Under the pieces are notes generated by a model. The model worked only from the letters and a program-made list of their open reading frames with translations, ran no database searches and was not told the origin of the DNA. A stretch of 35,906 nt of DNA, taken from IMG/VR virus record IMGVR_UViG_3300032242_000118, positions 1 through 35,906 of that record; one strand, 5' to 3'. Position 1 is the stretch's first letter; every line of letters begins with the position of its first letter. Positions 17,077 through 23,761 of the stretch are shown here, in pieces. This DNA comes from a virus. Made by a program: the position numbers and the translations under genes.

Positions 17077-18800
17077 TGCCAGCACCTTGGGAAGCGTATC
17101 AATCTTCTGCCGGTCCTTGGTCTAAATATCAAGTTTCTCCATCGCCAGCAGACATCCCTAGTTCCATACCGCAACCAGAACTTGCCCAAGAACCATCTTT
17201 CTTTGAAAGAATAGGTGCAGCGCCGGAAACGGCAGCACGAATGATCTACAGTGGTCTGACCGGGATAGCCGCAGCGCCGATTGCTTTAGGCAAAGAAATA
17301 CTTACTGGTACTCCAAAAGAGCAGACCGCACGTCAGATCATGGAATTGGGTAGCAACGTACCCGTTAGCTCTGCTGCACAAGCCAATCTTCAAACGATTG
17401 GCAATTTGATGCCTAACCTTCCTGCGTTTGTACCCGCTGTTGGTCAAGCAGGACAAGTCGCCCAAGGCGTCAACGCGCTTGCCGCTCGAGCAACTCCAGC
17501 AGCGCAACGTGCAGTCCAGACCGTACAGAACGCTTTGGTACGCACGCCGGAACAACAGATGTCTGGTGGTGGAGCAGCGTTGACGCAAGAAGCGTTGCTG
17601 CGTGCAGAACGCGCTCAACGCCAAGGCATCCCGCTGACCAAAGGCGAGCAACTGCAAAGTCTGGCTCAACAGCAACTTGAGCAAGATTTGCTCAAATCAA
17701 ACAAGCCTCAGTTGGTAGCACCGCTGACCAATCTAAAACAACAACAGCAAGAAGCAATCGGTCGGCAGTTTCAAAAACTGACCGAAGCAACTGGTTCAAC
17801 CGTAGCTGATGTTGACCCGATCTACCTGCGCGACGTTGGCAAGATTGTTGATGCCCCGTTGATGGCAGAGTACAAAAAATCCATTGAAAACTATCGCAAC
17901 AAGTACAACGCGGCAGACAACGCTGGCGAGACTTTGCAAGAGGTACCGTACCAAAGTTTGGTAGACTACATCAACAAGCAAACGCCAACGACCAGAACTT
18001 CTTTAGCACCGATTTTGCAAGATACGTTTGAGCAACTAAAGATTAACGATCCCAACGGAACTGGCAACATTTCTATTCGTGCGCTTGAGGATGTGTATCA
18101 GAACATCGGCAAGAAAGCGCAACCAGGCACTCCAAACTCTACTTATGGCAAAGACCTCAAAAATTTGATTGACCAGACAACCGAGGGCGCAGGCGGCGAT
18201 CTGTACAAAGAAGCCCGCGCTGCCCGTCGCCAGTTTGCCAAAGAGTTTGAAGACGTTGCCGCCGTTGCCAAACTGGTTGGTAGCAAAGGCGAAGATCGTC
18301 TTGTCCGGTTGTCTGACATTTTTGACAATGTGGTGCTAGGCAGTTCAAAAGAAGACGTTCAGCACATTACCTCATTGCTTAAACGCGCCGGCCCAGAGGG
18401 TCAACAAGCAATCAATGAACTTAAAGGCCAGACAGTCCAGTGGCTTAAAGGTCAAGCTACCGGCGTCAACGGAATTACCAAGTTTGATGGCTTTCGAAAA
18501 GCTGTTGATAAACTTGAAAAAGAAGACAAGTTGACTGAGTTGTTTGGCAAGGATGGCCGCGAGCAGATTCTTGACCTACGCGATACGGTCAAAGACGCCA
18601 TGGTCAAACAACCAGGCGCTGTTAACTATTCCAACACGGCCAGTGCACTGATGCGTGGTCTTGAGAATATTGCTTTGCGTGTCCCTGGCGCAAAAACAGT
18701 TGCAGAACTGCGCCAAGACTACAGAACCAAAAAGCAAGCCAAAGAAGCCGCAAATTTTAACGCTCTTGCACCCACCAATCAAAACCAATTGGCCCCATGA
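17076..18800 (+). CDS. DNA ejection protein, P22 gp16-like position
   Basis: The 574-residue protein starts MPAPWEAYQSSAGPWSKYQ. Hydrophobic, Ala/Gly/Pro-rich segments follow (about residues 50-75 and 105-135) that could insert into membrane, then Gln-rich helices (LAQQQLEQDLLKSN) and a charged helical C-terminal half. Size and gene order match P22 gp16 (609 residues), which helps form the DNA-translocation channel. A TTG 15 nt upstream is also in frame, but ATG 17076 overlaps the previous stop (TAATG) and is the better start. No lysozyme motif was seen. Confidence 0.78.
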   Translation: MPAPWEAYQSSAGPWSKYQVSPSPADIPSSIPQPELAQEPSFFERIGAAPETAARMIYSGLTGIAAAPIALGKEILTGTPKEQTARQIMELGSNVPVSSAAQANLQTIGNLMPNLPAFVPAVGQAGQVAQGVNALAARATPAAQRAVQTVQNALVRTPEQQMSGGGAALTQEALLRAERAQRQGIPLTKGEQLQSLAQQQLEQDLLKSNKPQLVAPLTNLKQQQQEAIGRQFQKLTEATGSTVADVDPIYLRDVGKIVDAPLMAEYKKSIENYRNKYNAADNAGETLQEVPYQSLVDYINKQTPTTRTSLAPILQDTFEQLKINDPNGTGNISIRALEDVYQNIGKKAQPGTPNSTYGKDLKNLIDQTTEGAGGDLYKEARAARRQFAKEFEDVAAVAKLVGSKGEDRLVRLSDIFDNVVLGSSKEDVQHITSLLKRAGPEGQQAINELKGQTVQWLKGQATGVNGITKFDGFRKAVDKLEKEDKLTELFGKDGREQILDLRDTVKDAMVKQPGAVNYSNTASALMRGLENIALRVPGAKTVAELRQDYRTKKQAKEAANFNALAPTNQNQLAP

Positions 18801-18988
18801 TGGTTACTCTATCCGAAGTTGATCACAAAATTGACGCCCACGTGGACATCTGCGCGGTTCGATACGAAGGTATTGAGAAAGAGATGCGCGGGGTCCACGC
18901 TAGAATTAAGCGCTTAGAGCAGATTCTGGTTACGGGGTGCGGGGCAATCATTATGTTGCTGCTGACCATACTGACCAGGGGTCACTAA
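18797..18988 (+). CDS. Small XhlA-like membrane protein
   Basis: The 63-residue protein has a helical, charged N-terminal half (DVICAVRYEGIEKEMRGVHA-type helix with HARIKRLEQ) and one C-terminal membrane segment (GCGAIIMLLLTIL) with a short basic tail. The layout is like haemolysin XhlA-type holin-associated proteins: coiled coil, then one membrane span. It overlaps the ejection-protein stop (ATGA). A role in lysis or in membrane attachment of ejection proteins is possible. Confidence 0.65.
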   Translation: MMVTLSEVDHKIDAHVDICAVRYEGIEKEMRGVHARIKRLEQILVTGCGAIIMLLLTILTRGH

Positions 18989-19044
18989 ACTTTCACCGTC
19001 TGTTCATAAGATACGGTTTCCTACTACCCTTTTTGGACACTGAC

Positions 19045-19245
19045 ATGAAAGACGCAATTATTGAGGTTATTGACGGTTCGGAACCGGTTGATGCGCTTCA
19101 GGCCTTGTTTGCTGTTGTGTACGCTGTTGCCGCAGAAAACGGAATTGAGCGGTTTACTTTGAATGAATTGTTTTCGTCAACGGTTGACGCGCACTTCCAA
19201 GTTGCTGACGCTGCTGAAGAAATCGACGAACAGACTGACGAGTAA
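19045..19245 (+). CDS. Small acidic protein, unknown
   Basis: The 66-residue protein is acidic (ending EEIDEQTDE) and mostly helical (DALQALFAVVYAVAAENGIE). ATG 19045 is chosen because the upstream in-frame part translates an intergenic T-rich stretch; only GGA, 9 nt away, is present as a ribosome site. It stands apart from the previous gene by 56 nt, so it may have its own transcription start. No family recognised. Confidence 0.6.
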   Translation: MKDAIIEVIDGSEPVDALQALFAVVYAVAAENGIERFTLNELFSSTVDAHFQVADAAEEIDEQTDE

Positions 19246-19299
19246 TCTTCCAGCAACACAACCGTGGTATCTGGTGGGTTCGTTCCAAAAGGATGAATA

Positions 19300-20259
19300 A
19301 TGTCACCAGTGCCACGGTTGTCGGACAAAGAATTTTTGGAGTTGTGGGAACAACACCGATCTCCCGCAGTCATAGCGCAACTTACGGGATTGTCTCAACG
19401 ACATATCCACACCAAACGAAGAGCGATTGAAGGCAGGCTCAAGATACAACTTGCTGCCACTGGCACACAGTCCCACATCCAGAAATCTAGGCACAAAGCT
19501 GGCCTGACTGACGGCATAGCACTGGTCTTCTCGGACGCCCACTTTTGGCCTGGTATCAGAACCACAGCGTTTCAGGGTCTGTTGTGGGCCATTAACGAAC
19601 TCAAGCCGCACGTTGTTATCAACAACGGCGACGCATTTGATGGAAGCGCGATCAGCAGGCACCCTAGAATCGGTTGGAGCAATGTCCCAAACGTTAAACA
19701 GGAACTTGACGCTTGCCAATCAGCGTTAAAAGAAATTGAAGACGCCTGCGAGAAGGTACGCCACCACACTCAGTTGATCTGGCCGTTGGGTAACCACGAC
19801 TCGCGGTTTGAGTCTCGCCTTTCGCAAGCAGCGCCGCAGTTTGAAGGCGTTGGAGGCACTGCACTCAAGGATCACTTTCCCAAGTGGAAAACCTGCTGGA
19901 CGTGCTGGTTGTCTGATGACGTAGTGGTCAAACACCGCTACAAGTCAGGCATTCACGCTACGCATCAGAACACCGTTTCGGCGGGAACCTCGATTATCAC
20001 TGGGCATCTACACAGTCTCAAGGTCACGCCCTTTGGCGACTACAATGGTACCCGTTGGGGCGTGGACACGGGTACACTTGCGGAAATAGATGGCCCGCAG
20101 TTCATGGATTATCTGGAAGATGGGCCAGTCAACTGGCGTTCTGGGTTCGCTGTGCTAACGTTCAACAATGGCAAACTTCTGTGGCCGGAACTGGTCAGTA
20201 AGCACTCAGAAGGCGTGATTGATTTCCGGGGCGCACTTATAGATGTGAGCAAACTATGA
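19300..20259 (+). CDS. Calcineurin-like metallophosphoesterase with N-terminal HTH-like region
   Basis: The 319-residue protein has the full metallophosphoesterase motif set: SDAHFW (D79, H81), NNGDAFD (D111), GNHD (N165, H166, D167), GIHATHQN and GHLHS. These bind two metals and hydrolyse phosphate esters; the substrate (nucleotide, RNA or DNA ends) is unknown. The first 50 residues (EFLELWEQHRSPAVIAQLTG, LSQRHIHTKRRAIE) look like a helix-turn-helix, so it may act on nucleic acid. A strong ribosome site (AAGGA) precedes the ATG, and the stop overlaps the next gene (ATGA). Its place just before the lysis genes is unusual for a replication enzyme. Confidence 0.85.
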   Translation: MSPVPRLSDKEFLELWEQHRSPAVIAQLTGLSQRHIHTKRRAIEGRLKIQLAATGTQSHIQKSRHKAGLTDGIALVFSDAHFWPGIRTTAFQGLLWAINELKPHVVINNGDAFDGSAISRHPRIGWSNVPNVKQELDACQSALKEIEDACEKVRHHTQLIWPLGNHDSRFESRLSQAAPQFEGVGGTALKDHFPKWKTCWTCWLSDDVVVKHRYKSGIHATHQNTVSAGTSIITGHLHSLKVTPFGDYNGTRWGVDTGTLAEIDGPQFMDYLEDGPVNWRSGFAVLTFNNGKLLWPELVSKHSEGVIDFRGALIDVSKL

Positions 20260-20567
20260 GCGAGAAACTTGAAGCCAAGAGTCAGCTTATTGAGAAAACG
20301 GCTTTTGCTGTTCTTCCAATTCTTTTTACTTGCGTTGTGTACCTGATGTCGTCGCTGGACAAACTTAGCCACGATGTGACGGTCCTGAACGCAAAAATCA
20401 GTCTGGTGGTCACATCAGACAACAAGCAAGCCGCCAACTCCGGGGCTGAACTTGCTAGAGAAAAACTGCGGCAGGACATGGAGAAAGAAATCCAGCACAA
20501 CCGCGACATGATTCACGAAAACCAAAAGCACATTAGCATCATCGAAGACCGGATGGCGAGGAAGTGA
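20256..20567 (+). CDS. Small membrane protein with coiled coil, lysis cassette
   Basis: The 103-residue protein has one membrane segment (about residues 15-33, TAFAVLPILFTCVVYLMSSL) and then a charged coiled coil to the C terminus. This topology fits an inner-membrane spanin or a holin/antiholin partner, but no outer-membrane spanin with a lipobox was found. It is coupled to its neighbours on both sides: ATGA with the phosphoesterase gene and TGATG with the next small gene. The endolysin follows 154 nt later. Confidence 0.7.
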   Translation: MSEKLEAKSQLIEKTAFAVLPILFTCVVYLMSSLDKLSHDVTVLNAKISLVVTSDNKQAANSGAELAREKLRQDMEKEIQHNRDMIHENQKHISIIEDRMARK

Positions 20568-20728
20568 TGGACGCTATTGACCATCTCCTACGCTTTTGGC
20601 CGGTCATAGCTGGAATTATCACGGTAGTGATCGTGCTAGCGCAGCACCATCAGCGCACTGCCGTCTTGGAAGAAAAGGTAAAAATGCTGTTTGATCTATA
20701 CAACAAGATGAAAGACAAAAATGGCTGA
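20567..20728 (+). CDS. 53-residue membrane protein, lysis cassette
   Basis: A short gene translated as MDAIDHLLRFWPVIAGIITV and onward, with one membrane span (about residues 11-26) and a basic, helical tail (LEEKVKMLFDLYNKMKD). The start overlaps the previous stop (TGATG) and the stop lies 8 nt inside the endolysin gene, so its translation is tied to both. It is probably a holin-type or antiholin-type accessory protein; this is inferred from topology and position only. Confidence 0.7.
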   Translation: MDAIDHLLRFWPVIAGIITVVIVLAQHHQRTAVLEEKVKMLFDLYNKMKDKNG

Positions 20729-21233
20729 CTTCAACGCCGCCTTTGTAAAGATGATCCACGACGAAGGTGGGTTCCAACTAACAGACATACCGGGCGACCG
20801 GGGAGGAATGACTTATGCTGGCATCGCTCGCAACCCGAATCCACAATGGCCCGGCTGGAATTTGGTTGACCGCAAGGAGTTTGGTGGACCGCTTACTGAT
20901 ATGGTGCGGGAGTTTTATCGCCAACATTTTTGGAATGTGGTTAGAGGCGATGAGATTAAAGAGCAAGCTATCGCGGAAAACATCTTCAACTTCGCGGTAA
21001 ACACCGGCCCAAGCGTAGCAATCAAGCTGGCCCAAGTCATTGTAGGAGCAACACCAGATGGCGGTATCGGTCCTAAGACTGTTGAACTTCTCAACCAATG
21101 CTCGCCGGAGAAGTTTGTTTCTTTTTACGCAGTCGCCAAAATCCAGCGCTACGCCAACATCTGCAACAGGGACCGAAGCCAATCCAAGTTCCTCCTTGGC
21201 TGGATTAACCGCACCCTTGCAGGACTCAAGTAA
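20721..21233 (+). CDS. Endolysin, GH108 N-acetylmuramidase family
   Basis: The 170-residue protein has the GH108 N-terminal motif FVKMIHDEGGF with the catalytic Glu at residue 15, then PGDRGGMTYAGIARNPNPQW. The C-terminal peptidoglycan-binding-type segment reads NFAVNTGPSVAIKLAQ and TPDGGIGPKTVELLN. It cleaves the glycan strand of murein at lysis. No signal peptide or N-terminal membrane anchor is present, so it needs a holin to reach the wall. The length is typical of the family. It overlaps the previous gene by 8 nt and the holin start by 1 nt (TAATG). Confidence 0.92.
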   Translation: MADFNAAFVKMIHDEGGFQLTDIPGDRGGMTYAGIARNPNPQWPGWNLVDRKEFGGPLTDMVREFYRQHFWNVVRGDEIKEQAIAENIFNFAVNTGPSVAIKLAQVIVGATPDGGIGPKTVELLNQCSPEKFVSFYAVAKIQRYANICNRDRSQSKFLLGWINRTLAGLK

Positions 21234-21670
21234 TGGACTTAATCGGAATAGGATCAATAATTGAAGGCGTGGGTAAGGTTGCCGGTGACCTCATTACCAC
21301 CGATAAAGAAAGACTCCAGATGGCGCTCGAGGAACGGAAACTCGATCTGGAGGAAAAGAAGATTGACCAAGCCACCGACCTGGCCCAAGTCGAAATTAAC
21401 AAGATTGAAGCAGGAAGCGCTAGCGTATTTGTCGCTGGCTGGCGTCCTGCTGTTGGTTGGGTTGGGGTGTTTGGTCTGGCTTACCAGTTCCTAGGCTACC
21501 CGATGATGCAGTGGATCTGGGCGTTTGGGCAGGGCGTAGACATAATTCCAAAAGGTCTAGCCCCGCCGCCCGATCTGCAAACTGATCAACTGATGGTGCT
21601 ACTGTCCGGTCTTCTCGGTTTCGGCGGGATGCGATCCTTTGAGAAGTCCAAGGGAGTCGCTGCGAAGTAG
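21233..21670 (+). CDS. Holin of the 3TM (GTA-type) family
   Basis: The 145-residue protein has a charged helical N-terminal part (ERLQMALEERKLDLEEKKID) and the conserved GSASVFVAGWRPAVGWVGVF segment leading into the first membrane span. A second hydrophobic region follows (about 85-105), and the last span ends with LLSGLLGFGGMRSFEK. This matches the 3TM holin family found with GH108 endolysins. It forms membrane lesions that release the endolysin. It is the last gene of the long + strand block, and its final 72 nt overlap the last gene of the opposite operon. Confidence 0.88.
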   Translation: MDLIGIGSIIEGVGKVAGDLITTDKERLQMALEERKLDLEEKKIDQATDLAQVEINKIEAGSASVFVAGWRPAVGWVGVFGLAYQFLGYPMMQWIWAFGQGVDIIPKGLAPPPDLQTDQLMVLLSGLLGFGGMRSFEKSKGVAAK

Positions 21671-21808
21671 GTCACGATAAGCGTTAATAGCCGATTTCAG
21701 GTCTGCGTTTAGCGCTTCAATCTCTGCGTTTAGCAGGTTCATACGCTCAGTTGCTTCCTTGGCAAACTGCACAAGGTTTTGGTACTGCCACGTTTCAAAA
21801 TTAGCCAT
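21599..21808 (-). CDS. Small coiled-coil protein, last gene of leftward operon
   Basis: The 69-residue protein starts MANFETWQYQNLVQFAKEAT and continues as one long helix likely to form a coiled coil (MNLLNAEIEALNADLKSAIN). The start is ATG 21808 with GAGGA 6 nt upstream; a TTG four codons earlier is less likely. It overlaps the upstream gene by 8 nt (ATGGCTAA). Its 3' end runs 72 nt into the holin gene on the other strand. Function unknown. Confidence 0.7.
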   Translation of the reverse strand: MANFETWQYQNLVQFAKEATERMNLLNAEIEALNADLKSAINAYRDLLRSDSLGLLKGSHPAETEKTGQ

Positions 21809-22106
21809 GCGATTCCTCAAGAAGTTTAACTGAGTATTCTAGAAAATTTTCCTTCGGTAAATTTCTGAGGAAATATACCGGGTCTGATTCGTTGCGGTAC
21901 TGATGCGGACGATCTGGGCCTTGTATCGCGGTGTACGCCCACAATTCTCCTTTCGAAGTTGTCACCATTCGTCTATCAATTACGCCTTTTTCGTACATCC
22001 GGCTTAACTGACCAATCAACGTTCTGCGGTTTAGCCGTGGGAACGGCATTTCTGGCATCGTACACTCGCCGTGTGCCATCAAGAATTCAATTACTTCGTT
22101 GCTCAT
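21801..22106 (-). CDS. Winged-helix-like small protein, unknown
   Basis: The 101-residue protein has an N-terminal helix (SNEVIEFLMAHGECT), then PRLNRRTLIGQLSRMYEKGVIDRR followed by a short hairpin, VTTSKGELWAYTAI. This is the usual shape of a winged helix-turn-helix DNA-binding domain, so it may be a regulator. It could also be a structural variant of small unannotated phage proteins. The start overlaps the upstream stop (ATGA). Confidence 0.65.
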   Translation of the reverse strand: MSNEVIEFLMAHGECTMPEMPFPRLNRRTLIGQLSRMYEKGVIDRRMVTTSKGELWAYTAIQGPDRPHQYRNESDPVYFLRNLPKENFLEYSVKLLEESHG

Positions 22107-22273
22107 CTAATGACCTTCTCAATCAGGTTGCGTGCCAACGGGGTCTGCCCAAGCAACCAGCCTTGAACCCGGCCCATGTCCCAGGTAATGACGCGGAACT
22201 GGTTGGGTTTTTGGTAGCCGGTGCTGATCTGGGACTTGTCCCAATCCCGAACGATTTTTCCGTTGATAATCAA
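22103..22273 (-). CDS. 56-residue protein with TTG start, unknown
   Basis: The product begins MIINGKIVRDWDKSQISTGY and ends ARNLIEKVIR. The start is TTG at 22273, with GGAGG 7 nt upstream, and it overlaps the previous stop (TTGA). The stop overlaps the next ATG (ATGA). The Trp-rich sequence has clear coding character. Another long frame on the same strand (22119-22391) would cut across two coupled genes and was not accepted. Function unknown. Confidence 0.6.
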   Translation of the reverse strand: MIINGKIVRDWDKSQISTGYQKPNQFRVITWDMGRVQGWLLGQTPLARNLIEKVIR

Positions 22274-22407
22274 AACAATGCCTCCGGTACTTTAGATATA
22301 TCCAACTTTGGTTTGCGCGGGCGCTTCTGCACAATGTGAGCATATGGCGGCATATGCCAAACCCATCGCACGACGCGCCCTTCATCGTCAAGGATGCCGT
22401 ACTTCAC
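22270..22407 (-). CDS. 45-residue protein with GTG start, unknown
   Basis: The product begins MKYGILDDEGRVVRWVWHMP and ends LDISKVPEALF. The start is GTG at 22407, overlapping the previous stop (GTGA), with GGGAG 8 nt upstream; the stop overlaps the following TTG start. The beginning resembles small phage proteins with an ILDDEG..VR pattern. It is basic in the middle (QKRPRKPK). Function unknown. Confidence 0.6.
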   Translation of the reverse strand: MKYGILDDEGRVVRWVWHMPPYAHIVQKRPRKPKLDISKVPEALF

Positions 22408-22553
22408 GTGTTTTTCTCCCGCAGCATCTTGTCAATTTCTTCGGTCAGATCAACGAACCAGTCAATCTCTGGTTCTCCGTAATCCTTCCACAATTTACCC
22501 CATTCTTCGTCGCTCAAGCTTTCCCACGGCAGCGGCTTTCGTTCCAGATTCAT
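22404..22553 (-). CDS. 49-residue acidic protein, unknown
   Basis: The product starts MNLERKPLPWESLSDEEWGK, is acidic and Trp-rich (DYGEPEIDWFVDLTEEIDK) and mostly helical. ATG 22553 has only a weak ribosome site (GTGGA). A longer frame opens at 22646, but its extra N-terminal part lies across the zinc-ribbon gene and looks non-coding. The first 59 nt overlap the zinc-ribbon gene in another frame, and the stop overlaps the next start (GTGA). Confidence 0.55.
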   Translation of the reverse strand: MNLERKPLPWESLSDEEWGKLWKDYGEPEIDWFVDLTEEIDKMLREKNT

Positions 22554-22677
22554 TTTTAAATCCACTTGGTCTTGATTTGGTAAAACAGGTGGCGCACTTC
22601 CAACGGAAATGCCCGCCCTTTGCTGTTGGTACTTTGACAGTGCCAAGGTTAACTTGACACTGTTGGCAGATTGTCAT
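22495..22677 (-). CDS. 60-residue zinc-ribbon protein
   Basis: Two CxxC pairs (C4/C7 and C28/C31) separated by 20 residues form a small zinc ribbon in the N-terminal half; the rest is basic. The start overlaps the previous stop (TGATG), which favours this frame. The last 20 codons overlap the next gene out of frame and may be less constrained. A nucleic-acid or protein-binding role is likely but not shown. Confidence 0.6.
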   Translation of the reverse strand: MTICQQCQVNLGTVKVPTAKGGHFRWKCATCFTKSRPSGFKNESGTKAAAVGKLERRRMG

Positions 22678-22874
22678 CAGTCTCTAGCGGGGCAATCCCG
22701 TCCTTGGTTACAGTGACCATTGCAAGGCGGGCAACTGGTCTTTAATGCAGCGTCCCACCCAGCGTTCCACGATTCCCACATATGGGCTTCCAACGGGTTG
22801 TAGCTACCCGCTGGGCTGTTTTTGGCGTAGACATTTGCCCACCAGTCTCGCCACAGTTTGTTCTTGTCGTTCAT
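22677..22874 (-). CDS. 65-residue protein with CNQGRDCPAR-type tail
   Basis: The product is Trp- and Asn-rich (LWRDWWANVYAKNS; EAHMWESWNAGWDAALK) and ends with a Cys-rich tail (CPPCNGHCNQGRDCPARD). This tail recurs in small early proteins of many phages as I recall, and its four Cys plus a His could bind zinc. The start overlaps the upstream stop (ATGA) and the stop overlaps the zinc-ribbon start. Function unknown. Confidence 0.65.
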   Translation of the reverse strand: MNDKNKLWRDWWANVYAKNSPAGSYNPLEAHMWESWNAGWDAALKTSCPPCNGHCNQGRDCPARD

Positions 22875-23191
22875 AGTCTGGCCTTCAAAATAATTTCCAA
22901 ATCACCAATCGTAATGCTGCGTGGCCGCCCCTTGAAGATCGCATCTTCAACCCACGGACGCCGCCACAAGCACTTGAACTCAGGTTTGGCGCGAGAGTTC
23001 ATCAATTCATCCGTTGAATACGTCACGCCACCCAACCCAACCCACTCATGCGGTCGGATGTAGTGAGGAACAATAATCTGGTCAGTGCTGGGGATACGAA
23101 ACACCGGCTCCAGTTCGTAGTCAGTGTTGCGTTGTCCAAGTTCAGCCACGCTGAAGTTGACCTTGTATCTTGGGTTCTGTCTTTTTGTCAT
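22871..23191 (-). CDS. Unknown early protein, 106 residues
   Basis: The protein is basic to neutral, with a GLGGVTYSTDELMNSRAKPE segment and a C-terminal IGDLEIILKARL. It has no membrane segment or recognised motif. It lies between the VRR-NUC nuclease gene (ATGA overlap) and the Cys-rich 65-residue gene (ATGA overlap), so it belongs to the same coupled run. No family recognised. Confidence 0.65.
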   Translation of the reverse strand: MTKRQNPRYKVNFSVAELGQRNTDYELEPVFRIPSTDQIIVPHYIRPHEWVGLGGVTYSTDELMNSRAKPEFKCLWRRPWVEDAIFKGRPRSITIGDLEIILKARL

Positions 23192-23517
23192 CTCTGCTCT
23201 CCGATTTTGTTTTTGGCATCTTCAAATCCGTACCCCACAATGACTCGATGCCCGCAGCCCTGTAGGTATTCCATCCAATCTTTCTGTTCTGGTCGTACTA
23301 CACCTCCTTTCTGACGTTTCATCTCAATCCACAATCCCCAGGCAGGCACAAACAAGTCGGGAACTCCGGCGCTTACGCCTTCAACCTTAAGCCTAGCTGC
23401 CACACTGATGCTGCGTTTCTCGCCGTTTGGGATGGCAAAAATCCGCACATCTGGGTAAGTCTGTCTGAACCAGCGCACCATCTCGCGTTGCTCTTCATGT
23501 TCGGTCGGTACACTCAT
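23188..23517 (-). CDS. VRR-NUC domain nuclease
   Basis: The 109-residue protein is a stand-alone VRR-NUC domain. It has the early Glu pair (E8/E9), IPNGEKRSISVAARLKVEGV, then GVPDLFVP (D54), GLWIEMKR (E65, K67) and the conserved Gln of PEQKDWMEYL (Q78). These are the PD-(D/E)xK catalytic positions. Related domains cut branched DNA (as in FAN1) and small phage versions are common near helicase and primase genes. Here it shares an operon with an SF2 helicase and a Cas4-like nuclease, which suggests DNA processing during replication or recombination. Confidence 0.9.
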   Translation of the reverse strand: MSVPTEHEEQREMVRWFRQTYPDVRIFAIPNGEKRSISVAARLKVEGVSAGVPDLFVPAWGLWIEMKRQKGGVVRPEQKDWMEYLQGCGHRVIVGYGFEDAKNKIGEQR

Positions 23518-23761
23518 TGCCCTGCCTGATTGTAGTAATTTTGACCGAATGATGGTCCGCTTTCAGCGTCTGGATTCCATTAAAACTTTCTGCAAGATGG
23601 TCTGCAATCAGTTCATGAAACCCGTCTTGATACCAGTGTTCGATGTGTTTCAACAATTCTTCAACAGAAATTATTTCTTTAGTCTCAATCTTCAATTCGT
23701 ACAAAATTCTTATTTTGTTGATAGGGCATTTGCAATAAAAAGAAGTTTCGTAAATGTTCAC
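23495..23761 (-). CDS. Unknown early protein, 88 residues, GTG start
   Basis: The product runs MNIYETSFYCKCPINKIRIL and onward, with a strand-helix pattern (YELKIETKEIISVEELLKHI) and a C-terminal LKADHHSVKITTIR. GTG 23761 overlaps the previous stop (GTGA) and has AAGGA 8 nt upstream; an ATG at 23794 would lie inside the preceding gene. It overlaps the next gene by 23 nt. The paired His and the strand order are of interest, but I could not place it in a family. Confidence 0.6.
   Translation of the reverse strand: MNIYETSFYCKCPINKIRILYELKIETKEIISVEELLKHIEHWYQDGFHELIADHLAESFNGIQTLKADHHSVKITTIRQGNECTDRT

Noticed and set aside
22119-22391. 90-codon - strand open frame
   Set aside because: It crosses two smaller genes that are joined by GTGA, TTGA and ATGA overlaps and have better ribosome sites, so it is taken as a shadow.
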